64,000 nt of DNA. Source: Mesostigma viride (lineage: Eukaryota > Streptophyta > Mesostigmatophyceae > Mesostigmatales > Mesostigmataceae). Below, one piece after another: positions 40,676 through 64,000 of this stretch; the stretch's first letter is position 1, and each line of letters opens with the position of its first letter. The translations under genes and the position numbers were made by a program. The notes beneath the pieces were generated by a model. It ran no database searches and was not told the origin of the DNA. It was given only the letters and a program-made list of their open reading frames with translations. The DNA lies in contig RPFO01000002.1 of assembly GCA_009746045.1 (NCBI GenBank), positions 1,435,642-1,499,641 on the forward strand. The letters are read 5' to 3'.

Positions 40676-41907
40676 AGCGAAAAGGACAATGAAGGGCGAT
40701 GACGCTGGTTTTACCGTGTCTGGCCTTCGTGCACATGCGTACGGAATCTAACGCCACCGGGATCCTGCCAATCTGGCCTGGTTCGATCTCGTCGGTTCGA
40801 GATTTTTTCGAGCTCCTTGCCGAACTAGCCACGAACTACGGTCTGAACTGCTGCAGGAAAGAACGGCCCGCTCTGTGGCGCGACGCTGGGCAGAAAAGCG
40901 CCTTTGCTGACGATGGACGGTGAGGCCTCGAATGATGCTCACCGCAAGGTACAGGTGGGTGTAAAGACATCATGTGTGCACGCGGGAATGCGCATTGCCT
41001 CCGCAGAGTTGGACGGCTATTGCATTCTGAATATACTCGGGGTTCAGTACTCTGCTGTACGGACGAGGAATTCAGCATCGACATGGCTCTGCTGTGAGCT
41101 GTCTATTGTGCGGTGATGCGGTAACCTTCCGTATCAGATCTGTAAAGATCTCGAAAGGTGATCGCCGATCGGTATCGTTGGTTCCCCCTTCCCAAAAAGC
41201 GCACGCCAATTGCGAAAAAGTTCCCGAAATGTACAGTGCCTCCTGCCCGTCGATGGCGGAAACCAACGGTCAGGGTGTTACTGGAACCGCAACAGGTTCT
41301 GGCAACACTGTTGCAAATGTGGTCCAAAACCTTTTTGCTTCGTCCTCCTCCGACCAGTCTAACAGGCGTCTGTTCGGGACTGGCTTGCCGGCGTCGTGCG
41401 GATGTCGGGAAACACTTGGCAATCTGGCCAGTGGCCACGCAGAATACAGCACGATATGCGAACAGAAAAAAACTGGTCACAAAAGCAACACGGTGCCATG
41501 GGGGGGGCAACACCATGATTCGCTATCAGAGTCGGGGTGCGACTGCCGCAGGTCCACCACACGCGCCACCTCTACTCTGAATTCATTGATTTCGATCAAC
41601 AATTCTGAACCCAATTTTTTATGCGTGGTTTTGTGGTTTTGTGTCAACACGTGACTGCACGTTCAGTAACAGGTGTGAGCTGTCTGCTCAAGTCCTGCCA
41701 ACGTGGAGCGCCTGTTGAGTTAAGTTGAGTTGAGTTTATTCCCGCGCCGGTGGGGATGTTGTTAGGTGGCGTCAGCTGGGGTACGGTCATGGACACGGCG
41801 GAACCCGCCACGCTTGCGGCATCGTGAATGCCCTTGTGCCAGGCAGGCGCATGCACTATGCAGGTGCATACTCTAGTAGCTTATGTAGGATCTTGTAGGA
41901 TCACGTA
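40676..41907. other. 5' flank of the AP2 gene, no secure gene
   Basis: Overlapping frames exist on both strands at 41094-41654 (plus, 186 codons, Cys-containing) and 41103-41516 (minus). Neither resembles a known protein and they overlap each other, so neither is called. This interval should hold the promoter of the AP2 gene; I see no clear TATA box. At 41714-41752 a GTTGAGTTGAGTTTATTCCC repeat also occurs, inverted, at 45860-45900. Confidence 0.4.
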
Positions 41908-42209
41908 CAGTCATTCCCGCGTTAAGTTCCGATCGCCGCAAAAATCTGGACGTCGTAACTTCAAGCGGGAAAGTAACTTAACGCGGGTAGTAACTTAACG
42001 CGGGTATTTAGTGGAGAACTAGGCTAGCAGCCCACCCCCGCCTCCTCTGACGGACTTTTATACGGCAATCGACAGCTCACGTCAATTCCGATCCAGGTGC
42101 AGCATCGATGTCGCCCGAAGTCCATCTTTCCGGCCAGATATTTACGGAAAGTTGGGCGCTGAGGTTTACGCCGCCAAGATCTTGGCGTCGTAACTTAACG
42201 CGGGAATGA
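41908..42209. mobile_element. 300-bp MITE with pogo/mariner-like termini
   Basis: The inverted termini are GTCATTCCCGCGTTAAGTT (41910) and AACTTAACGCGGGAATGAC (ending 42208). Internal copies of AACTTAACGCGGG lie at 41974 and 41994. A left-adjacent CA and right-adjacent TG give CAGTC...GACTG ends, reminiscent of pogo-type Tc1/mariner elements, but the expected TA duplication is not conserved. A right-end fragment recurs at 45606-45625. It is non-coding. Confidence 0.65.
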
Positions 42210-43716
42210 CTGGCGCGCCGAATATTTTCCGCGCGAAAAACTTCGCGGCACCGGCCGCACGGTGAGGAGTGGGTGCTCCGTGCGCGCACCACTTGCGGAA
42301 GTGGCCATGGCGACTGCGTTTAGGCGAAACTAGCAATGTAGGGCTAGAGAAATGCAAAAAAAAATGCTTGGATGTTGAAGACGATGATTTAATGATGCTG
42401 AGCAGCGGCGGCAAGTGGCTGGTTTACAATATCGCTGCTTTCTTTTACTGCCATCGGCAGGGGGGGTAATCTGCATTTTTTGGTCGCGCGGAAGAAAATA
42501 GAGTTCGTGATTGCGGCAGTAAAGTCTCAGTTTGGGGGGTCTTTTTGACCGAGAAGGATGAATTCATATCGGTAGCATCGAATTACAAACCGAACGGGTG
42601 CTTTTTGCGACATTTTCGGCCATTCTCGTTAAGTATTTCTTCAGGCCTGCGCAGTGCATGTCGGAACCTTCCATGGAAGAACGGCCGTTGTTGCGCGCCT
42701 GGGCGAGGGATCTACGAGGTCAAGGTATATATTTGTGGAGAATGTTTTGTACTATCAGTTCTTTCTTCTAAGAGCTCATCTTTCGAAGTTTTTTGCGTTC
42801 GTTTTGGTCAGTTTCCGCCAGTTAACTCTCCGTTGCTTGCCGTCGTGTTGACGAATACCTGGCAGCTTTAGCTTGTTTTCGTTGATGCCTTGATCAAATG
42901 CGCTTCAGTCTCAGCCGATAGATCCTAGGGAAGGCGTAAGGGATTTCATAGCACGTGTTCTGGCAAGGATGTTGTGCGTATGGACGCTTCTTGTTGTGTT
43001 CTTATAGTGTACGTGACGCACCCTTTCTTCGCAGCGGCATCACAGCGCTCAGAAGCTGAAAGGCCGCCAGTGGTTTCTTTGCATTTTATCGTGCAGGCAA
43101 CGAAGTTTTTTATCGACGATCATGTTGGAGATATTGCATTTGTGTGACTGCATGTAGATAGCTGCCATCGTTGGTTTATTTGAGCTTTCCTTGTTATGGT
43201 GATGTGGCAAGACAGCAATGTGCTGAGCCAACCATGGTTGACATGGTTGACTGCATGCAAGCTTTGTATGCCATGATCTCCTTGGTTACTTGCCCTCCAT
43301 AGTTCCAGTTTGTTGCCCATGTCGTAGGGCAGTTAAAGAGTTGTTGCTGTGTTGGCAAGCTTGGTTGGCATAACCCTTACACTCTAACCTGGGAGAAACA
43401 TAGAAAATGCTGGTAATGCATGTTAGTGCCATCATCATTATTGCTATTCACGTACTTATAAGTCTGGCCATGCTCGAGGGACGGTGAAGGAGTATGAGGT
43501 GCGTGGCCACCACTTTGTACTTCATAACATATTCAGCATGGATTTGATCCATGTTGATGGCATGTAAAGTGTGATTGTGTTTACTTCCTTTCTGAGTGGT
43601 CCTTAGCGCCTTGTCTCCAGGTGGTGAGTGGTCGTCTAGGAAACCCATCAGTGCGTGCCACAGTGACCCCCAACCTTGAGCATGTGTCGTCATTAGTGTG
43701 CTAGAGTTAATTATAT
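42210..43716. other. no recognisable gene
   Basis: Unique-looking AT/GC-mixed sequence with only short frames. No splice-consistent coding series was found. Confidence 0.4.
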
Positions 43717-44681
43717 GTGCTACCTATATGTGCTACCTATGATTTCACCACTCTATATACCACACTAGATTTGCACGATTTGAAAGCTCGTTTAGATAGC
43801 CTCCTTACTCGTCTGTATGCACGTAGGCCTCACGGGCGCAACCACCTGCACGTTCGTGTTTCTCAGACCAAGCCCACGGCAACGTGGCTCTCAGGGATTG
43901 CGGCAGGTGCTATCGTGCGGGATGCTTATAATTATATTATCACGAAGGCTGCCCTTGTTCATTGGATCTCTTATCTTGTTGATAACACCTTCATTTGTTT
44001 TGCGGACAATGTACACCAACAAGCTATCGGCATCCCTATGGGCACTAACTGTGCCGCGCTCCTTGCAAACCTCTATCTATACACTTATGAGCTTGCATTC
44101 ATGGAGAATCTCATTGCCTCAAACGATGATGTTCTCATCATGCATTTTATCCACACATGTCGATACATTGATGATGCCATTGCTTTCGACAACCCTGATT
44201 TCGCAACCCATTTGTATATCACAGCTGGTCTGCCTGGCATCTACCCGCAAGCGTCCCTCACATTAAAGCTCACGTCGGAGGATACTCATTGCAATTACCT
44301 CGATCTTAACATTACCCATAACAAGAAGGGCTGGCGTACGGCTGTCTATGATAAGCGCAAGGATCCTAAATGCCAGCAAATTCCTTTTATTCGCTACCCC
44401 GATATTCACAGTCTCCTTTCCCACACAGCAAAATATGGTGTTGTTCTTAGTCAGTGACATCGTTTTTCCCGTATTTGTTCTTATCGTGTCGATTTCATCA
44501 CGACTCTTGTTGAACTCTTGCATCGTTTGTTGGTCAAAGACTATGACCGAGACATTATGCTCCGTCAAGTCCGGTGTTTTTTGCAACGTCACCCACATCT
44601 GTTCGGTGCTGCCCCTTGGCACAAGGTCTACAAAAAGGTCGTGGACCGACTGGATCGCATAGTATCTCCGCACATCTGAAC
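43717..44681 (+). pseudogene. Penelope-like reverse transcriptase with a premature stop
   Basis: RT motifs visible are YDFTTLYTTLDLHDLK (motif A region), GIPMGTNCAALLANLYLYTY (motif B) and RYIDDAIAF (motif C, catalytic Asp pair), followed by CNYLDLNI and AKYGVVLSQ. This motif set is typical of Penelope-like elements rather than LINEs or LTR elements. A TGA at 44455-44457 replaces the TTA (Leu) of the second copy. Beyond it the frame continues HRFSRICSY-like sequence to VVDRLDRIVSPHI and a stop. The 5' part, including the upstream RT region, is missing. Confidence 0.75.
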
Positions 44682-44848
44682 CCTGTGATGCCAGATCTCC
44701 TTTGCGGCCGTTCCGAGCTTGGCATAGGATTCGTTGTCCACATCGTCGCGTCGCTGCAGCAACACGATGTTTTCTGGCATACGCAGGCTTTTGGTTCCCG
44801 CCGCACATTTGAAAGTGCTGTCCTCCGGCTTTTTGCCTTTGCATTGTA
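43717..44848 (+). mobile_element. Penelope-like element (PLE1), 5'-truncated
   Basis: It carries a reverse transcriptase frame (43717-44457) followed by the remaining C-terminal frame to about 44681 and a 3' segment shared with PLE2 up to 44848, where a LINE fragment abuts. The 5' end shows a duplicated TATATGTGCTACC. The GIY-YIG endonuclease domain that canonical Penelope-like elements carry is not recognisable downstream. Confidence 0.7.
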
Positions 44849-45335
44849 GGACACCTTGCTCGCACCAGCCAGGTCGACACCGCCCTTGGTCTGGCAGGCC
44901 CCCAGCGGCTTGGCCAGCCAAGGCGGCACATTCTGACCTGGCCTGGCCCCAAGGGCATTCCCAAAAGGGTAGGGAAACATGTCACGAACTACGTACAGAT
45001 GTCATTGCTGGATGACCTACTGGTCCCAGCCCAGTTTGAATACCGCATCCACTCTCTCTCCCTTCTTTGGACTGCCGTGCAGAACAAGACGCGGTGGCAG
45101 AAGATTGTCAAGGCTCACACGCCCGACCCTGTGCGGGGCAAGCCCCCTCCCCCCAAGAGGAGGAGGCGTTTTGATGAGTAGGGCAGTTAGGATTTTTCTA
45201 GACTAGGTAGATTAGCGTTAGGATAGTTTGAGATTACGCGGCTCTCTCCTTTCCACCACCCGACCCATCAAGGAATATGTGCTACATGATCTCCCAACGG
45301 AGGCATGTTATAATTTAATTTAATTTCCAGGTAAA
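44849..45335 (+). mobile_element. LINE copy N (ORF2 family) 3' end
   Basis: The ORF2 C-terminus starts at VGHLARTSQVDTALGLAGPQ and has a 3-bp insertion (MSLLDDLLV) near 45005 plus a KPPPPKRRRRFDE end with the stop at 45179-45181. The 3' UTR follows, then hairpin CTCC-CAAC-GGAG (45292-45303) and a short TTTAA tail. The 5' junction is directly in PLE1. No TSD is evident. Confidence 0.8.
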
Positions 45336-46088
45336 TAGGTGTACGTTTATTCCAAATATAACCAGTAGTTAATCCCTGCTAAGCGGACTAAGGCTTAATT
45401 TAATGGGCATGTACATGTCAAGGAGACAAGGGCAACCAGTGGTTAGTACCGACCCCCAACAAGTGCATGGACAACTCACTAGAGATGTTATTTAGTGCCC
45501 CCAATCATAAGTAAGCATTGTGCAAATGAATTTCAAGTGATATTAGCATACACGTCACTGAAATTTGAAGGGTTTTTGGGTGCCATCTCCCCTTACTGAA
45601 TAATCGTAACTTAACGCGGGAATGAATGTACTCTCATCACATTGTTTGCCACCCCCATACATACAAATCAGAATACAAATGTATGAATCAGATCAGAATA
45701 CAAATGTAAGGCAAGACCAGTCCTGGTCTATGGATCCACAAGACCACAACCTTGCCACAACTGTAGTAATAAACCCTGTCATGATCGGTAGGAATATGTG
45801 CGACATGATCTCCCAACGGAGGCATGTTATAATTTAATTTTAATTTTATCGGTACTCGGGACCCCGGCGCGGGAATAAACTCATCCTAACTCAACTCAAG
45901 TACTCCGTACCTAGAGGTACCATCACCGAAGATGCCACTTGTCAATCAGTCAGTCAGTTAGTCCATTCATTCCGGCCACTGCAATACAGTACTGAACGGG
46001 ACTCAGTCAGTCAGTTAGATTGGGAAACGGATTCTACTCAAGTCTTCTGTCCAATGAAAAATTATTAACCATCGACGCCTTTGACTAC
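45336..46088. other. non-coding, with LINE-tail and MITE fragments
   Basis: It contains a MITE right-end fragment (45606-45625), an isolated LINE 3' end (45788-45848: GGAATATGTGCGACATGATC, hairpin, TTTAATTTTAATTTTA), and CAGTCAGT repeats (45938-45957; 46002-46017). No gene was seen. Confidence 0.5.
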
Positions 46089-47160
<1,072 letters not shown>

Positions 47161-47241
47161 GTCCCACGCCGCACATGGGCAGCAGAGAATCTATACTGTA
47201 GTACGACTCCTGCTGCCCATGTGTGAATCAACAAGTAGTAG

Positions 47242-48998
47242 GCTTAATCTCCCACACGGTCCACGGATGGATCAACAGAGAGATGTCCTTCATGTCATGG
47301 GTGCACGGGGGCCTCGGGCTCCACAACATACAATGGCGTCTGTGGTCGCTGTACGCTAAACAAGTGATATCCGTTTTTATGGGAGTTAACACACACCCTG
47401 GCTGCATGCTTGCACGTGAAACGCTAGCCTCTCTTTCCACCCATGCTAGTGGCACCTCGTGGCAACTGGGGGCGGGCATACTGGGCAGCACCCTTATTTC
47501 GTACAAAGGACTCCCATGGTACTGGCAGCGCATATGGACAGGTTACAATAAGCTCAAGCCGGGTCGCCTAGTCTTTCCTACTACTCGAGAGGAGGTGGCA
47601 CGGCAGCCACTCTTTTTTAATGACTTAATCACAGACGCTACTAACAAGCCCCTCGGCACTCTCCACGGACACAACCCGTATGATGGCTTTCTGCGCGCGT
47701 CACCGCCGATTGTCAGGGTGCTGGACCTCTACCTGGGGCACGGCGCTACGTATCGACGGCTCAGCTACGACGAGGTCAGCACTTGGGTCTCCCACATGCC
47801 CTCCCTGCAAGCGTGGCAAACTCTTATAAGTGCGATACCAGCTGCGTGGCATGCATTGATGACTGCCCCACGCAAGCCAATTATAACCGGCGACTGGGTT
47901 AGCTTCTACGCCGACGGAGTCACGCCTGCGTGCAAGGGTTTAGTCGTGACGGTTCTGCCACATGAGGGGCTCCAACTACAACTGCTGGAAGCTATTTCTG
48001 GCCACAATGGGTGTCTGTATCAACTATCCACCTTATATGCGTACACGCCAGCTTCCCAGTGTCACCGCATACGCGTAGTCCCATGGTCTGTGCCAAGATC
48101 TTGCATGATCCAGCCGGACCCATTATCCCCGGTTGAGAGCATTACATGGCTACACGTGGGCAACACACGGCTCGATCTACTACATCTGGACCCGGTTGAA
48201 TTTGGATGGGTCTTAACCAAGGGGGACATCAGAACCAGCAAATGTATCTTTGAGTACACCGCAGATTGGGGTTATGATATCTTGTTGCATACGTACCATC
48301 AGCCCCATCCGGGCCGAGCCCGCTGGGGAATACATTGGCCGGGCTACACTTGGGTTAAGATGATTACCCTGGCGGTAGACCACCCTCTCGTGGACCGCAG
48401 GGCCACTGATGTACAACATCTTTTGATGCATAGGGCGATAGGGGTCTGCGCTACGCTCCACGAGCGTTTTGGTCATGATGCATCATGCCTGTGCACGCAC
48501 CCTAGTGAAACCATTGAGCACAGGTTTCTTTACTGTAATCTCCCTGGGGTTTGGACGTGGCTCATTAACATCTGGGCCGCATGGACGGCATCGCCACCCA
48601 CTCTCCCAATTAGCGTGCGTACCATCATTTTCGGTATTGCTGGCACACCAGGGACCGAGCTTTCAGTTTCCCAAGCAGAATGGATATGGCTACGCACTAC
48701 TATGCTATACGCGATCTGGACCATACGCAACGAGACAGTCTTTAAGGTCCGCGAGGAGTATACCCGCGGCGGCGTAGTCCGGCGCTTTATATACCTATGG
48801 AATGCGGCTATGCGCCGCTACTGGCTGTTAGCTCAGGAACAACACAGAGTGTGGGACCCAGGGCCCAATAACGACAAGCCCAGCCCGCTCCAGCTTTTTC
48901 ATGATCTACTGGGCCGTAATCAGGTATTCACCAGTATGCCTCATGGCGACATTACTCAGGTCCAATGGCTTCCCTGGTCTAATAACGCGCCCTATTAG
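47242..48998 (+). pseudogene. LINE C-terminal region with zf-RVT-like zinc motif
   Basis: The frame is open for about 585 codons after the TSD; the first few codons of the longer open frame are target DNA. WVHGGLGLHNIQWRLWSLYA matches the region that follows the RT thumb in plant L1-type LINEs. CLCTHPSETIEHRFLYCNLP fits the zinc-binding zf-RVT pattern (C-x-C, H, C). It ends NNAPY and a stop at 48998. The endonuclease and RT are absent through 5' truncation. The uninterrupted frame indicates a recent insertion. Codon use is ordinary for the window. Confidence 0.7.
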
Positions 48999-49115
48999 CC
49001 TTTCACCTGTCACCGCCACACGTGTGTGTGCCCACCTTCATTAGGATTCGCTGATACTCATTTCCCCTCTCACCTCTTTGGTCCATAACTGGCGAATAAA
49101 TATACCCATTTCCCC
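47242..49115 (+). mobile_element. 5'-truncated plant-type LINE, copy O, with 17-bp TSD
   Basis: A perfect 17-bp direct repeat, GAATCAACAAGTAGTAG, lies at 47225-47241 and 49116-49132. The insert contains the C-terminal part of a LINE polyprotein and a short 3' UTR with AATAAA at 49095-49100 ending in ATTTCCCC. There is no poly(A) and no hairpin like that of the other LINEs. It belongs to a different lineage and landed next to the TTG tract. Confidence 0.85.
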
Positions 49116-49132
49116 GAATCAACAAGTAGTAG

Positions 49133-50221
49133 TAGTCCAGTAGTACCCGACTGGCTTGGCCGGACCCATGTTTTGGGTGAGGTGCACCTAGCCCCTAGGT
49201 ACAGTAGTTTTTTGGTTGCGTGTGCCCTACCTCTTTTCTCGAGGGAATTTCCGAGGAGCCAAAGGTTGCATTATTGGTGACGATGACGCAACCGTCGCAT
49301 TGCTTATGATGCATTATGTTATCATGCAAATTTTTATTCCAATTTTCTTAACGACTCTATCAGTTATAGGCTAGCCCTTGGCGAGTTGTCCTTTCTTTTC
49401 CTGGCGATATGCACCTATCTTACCTGTCCGCTCTCTGTGTGCAATTTTTTCCCGCAGCCGTAACACTTCAAACGCTTGGACTATTTTGCCCGTGCTTATC
49501 GGCCCCATTGCTAGGTGCGTTGTAATCAGAGAGTTTTTCTGTGACGGGGAAGCTGCAGGTAGAATTATTGTCCTGTTTCAGCTGCTTTGAACCCTGCGTT
49601 CTTTTAATGTAGGCATGGCTGTGCATGCCCCTAAAACCCCTCAGGCTCCGGGAAATGCCTTTATATTCTCCCATTCCGGCCCCTCTAAATGTGTTCCGAG
49701 CCTATCTGTGGGATATGGACCATGGGACAGCCTTACTGCATCCTCCACGCTTTTGCTATGCTGAAGCTTTATTGCACCCACAGTTGCGCCCGCACCGTGA
49801 TACGGAGAGAGCGCTCTGTGGCCTGCCCACTTAAGGCAGTGAGAGAAGCCAGGGCGCCCTCCCTCCTTCTAATTGTGTATAGTGGTTTAAGGTTCCTATA
49901 TGGTTACCCACTTCACGCACTACGTGATAATTAATTATGTAATTAATCAATTAATTAATTAATTAGGTTAATGGCTGTGCAGTTGAATACCGGCAGTTTC
50001 CCGGAAATATGCACCAGTTTCATAGCATCCGTTACTGACATTTTCCCAGACTTACTTCATTGGCCACATTGACTATATTAAGGGATTATTTTCGTCATAA
50101 TGAATGTGCATAAGGGTTGTCTACGTGACGGGGGGCTCTAATTCGCATCTGGCACCCCGCTGCCACATACGTCCTCACACTTATGTTATCGATCCTCTTA
50201 TTTGTTGCCGGTTTTACACAG
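49133..50221. other. no secure gene; upstream part of the modular gene or its intron
   Basis: AT/GC-mixed with TTAATTAATTAA at 49943-49966. Short frames only. The first recognised exon of the modular gene starts at 50222 after a clean acceptor (GTTTTACACAG), so this stretch is probably intron or promoter. I could not find an upstream exon or a signal peptide. Confidence 0.35.
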
Positions 50222-62546
<12,325 letters not shown>

Positions 62547-62644
62547 GTGAGGGGTGGTGCTGGCACATCACACAGCAGGTCAGGTGGCACGTTATATGGA
62601 CTACAGCTCCTCGCCAACAGCTCACCGCCAGGAACAGCATGGGT

Positions 62645-63690
62645 TTCCTGCGTACTTGTAGTACTGCATCTTACGCATAATTGTAGTACTGGGTCTTATG
62701 CATAAATGTAGTACTGCATCTTACGCATAATTGTAGTACTGCATCTTATGCATAATTATTGTACTGCGTCTTATGCATAATTGTTGTACTGCATCTTATG
62801 CATAATTGTTGTACTGCATCTTGCGCATAATTGTTGTACTGCATCTTGCGCATAATTCTAGTACTGGGTTTCCTGCGTATTTGTAGTACTGCATCTTATG
62901 CATAATTGTAGTACTGGGTCTTATGCATAAATGTAGTACTGCATCTTACGCATAATTGTAGTACTGCATCTTATGCATAATTATTGTACTGCATCTTATG
63001 CATAATTGTTGTACTGCATCTTATGCATAATTGTTGTACTGCATCTTGCGCATAATTCTAGTACTGGGTTTCCTGCGTATTTGTAGTACTGCATCTTATG
63101 CATAATTGTAGTACTGGGTCTTATGCATAATTGTTGTACTGCATCTTACGCATAATTGTAGTACTGCATCTTATGCATAATTGTTGTACTGCATCTTATG
63201 CATAATTGTTGTACTGCATCTTGCGCATAATTCTAGTACTGGGTTTCCTGCGTATTTGTAGTACTGCATCTTACGCATAATTCTAGTACTGCATCTTATG
63301 CATAATCGTTGTACTGCATCTTACGCATAATTGTAGTACTGCATCTTATGCATAATTGTAGTACTGCATCTTATGCATAATTGTTGTGCTGCATCTTATG
63401 CATAATTGTAGTACTGCATCTTATGCATAATTGTAGTACTGCATCTTATGCATAATTGTAGTACTGCATCTTATGCATAATTGTTGTACTGCATCTTATG
63501 CATAATTGTTGTACTGCATCTTATGCATAATTGTAGTACTGCATCTTGTGCATAATTGTAGTACTGCATCTCATGCATAATTATAGTACTGCATCTTACG
63601 CATAATTATAGTACTGCATCTTATGCATAATTGTTGTACTTCATCTTATGCAAAATTGCAGTACTGGGTCTTATGCAAAACTGTAGTACA
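62645..63690. repeat. 25-bp minisatellite after exon 8
   Basis: About 40 units like GTACTGCATCTTATGCATAA followed by TTGTA or TTGTT. Variants GGGTCTTATG and TTTCCTGCGTATTTG recur at intervals of about 180-220 bp, giving a higher-order pattern. ATGCATAA makes each unit partly palindromic. The remaining sequence to 64000 shows no gene. Confidence 0.9.
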
Positions 63691-64000
63691 AGATCTGACT
63701 CGTATGGCAAGGGAAAGGAAGGGGGGGGTGGAAGGGGTCCTGAAGTCGGCATCACCTGTCGATTAGTAAGGGAGGGGCCACGTTTTTCACCTCATTCGGC
63801 TACCTTGCTAGGATCCATAGAGGTGACGAAATGGCCGTGCGTGCAGTGTATACGTAGTCCCACCCAGCATAGTCCCACCCAGCCCGTCCCTGACACGCAT
63901 AAAAAGATAATTACTTATCGGCCGTTTTCCCTTGCCCCCTTGAACAAATCTAAACTAATTCCTGTATGCATGCGGGTCATGCCTCATGGGGACGTGTGCA

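Noticed and set aside
41094-41654. Overlapping 186-codon (plus) and 137-codon (minus) ORFs upstream of the AP2 gene
   Set aside because: They overlap on opposite strands, match no family I know, and have no splice-consistent neighbours; too weak to call.
49625-49934. Candidate upstream exons of the modular gene
   Set aside because: No repeat-module motif, no signal peptide and no phase-compatible splice donor could be identified.

Overview
This window is nuclear DNA of a eukaryote, most likely a green-lineage organism (Viridiplantae, probably an alga with a repeat-rich genome). The evidence is a two-exon gene with an ERF-type AP2 domain (39179-40675), genes with GT-AG introns, and plant/alga-type transposons. 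No prokaryotic operon, Shine-Dalgarno pattern or CRISPR array is present. Most long open frames are shadows of tandem repeats or of retrotransposon ORFs read in the wrong frame.

About three quarters of the window is transposable elements, many of which can be delimited by target-site duplications (TSDs). Left part: the right end of a TTAA-flanked piggyBac-like element (1-441), a 113-bp tandem array (442-830) and a twin-primed, 5'-inverted LINE (919-2475). Next comes an ORF1-only LINE, copy C (2661-14198), split by a 9.2-kb CACTA-like DNA transposon (4052-13228) and by a second LINE (13440-14113). The DNA transposon carries subterminal repeats, tetranucleotide arrays, a 286-bp palindromic array and a four-exon gene of unknown function (5255-7106). 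A hAT element with a BED-finger transposase remnant (15723-17024) and an 800-bp palindrome (18380-19185) follow.

Middle part (20503-29948): a five-level nest. LINE K is interrupted in its 3' terminal hairpin by LINE G. G is interrupted by a hAT element (21613-22941) and, in its own 3' hairpin, by two successive ORF1-only elements, D and E. D holds a 483-bp MITE and E holds a piggyBac-like element at TTAA. From 30252 to 36935 lie a nearly full-length endonuclease-RT LINE (F), fragments of a third LINE family, and a Penelope-like element split by an ORF1-only element with a 13-bp TSD. A foldback element lies at 37178-37885.

Right part: the AP2/ERF gene, a second Penelope-like RT (43717-44848), a 1-kb (TTG)n tract (46089-47159), a 5'-truncated plant-type LINE with a 17-bp TSD (47242-49115), and a large plus-strand gene. 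This gene (exons between 50222 and 62546, probably open at both ends) is built from symmetrical phase-1 exons, each encoding a repeated FN3/Ig-like-looking module. Nearly every intron holds its own different minisatellite or microsatellite.

The most interesting system is the LINE group. ORF1-only elements, ORF2 (endonuclease-RT) elements and a third family have different bodies, but all end in a short 3' hairpin with covarying stems followed by short AT-rich repeats. Several have inserted into each other's hairpins. This suggests a division of labour in which one enzyme mobilises several families through the shared 3' end and prefers existing copies as targets.
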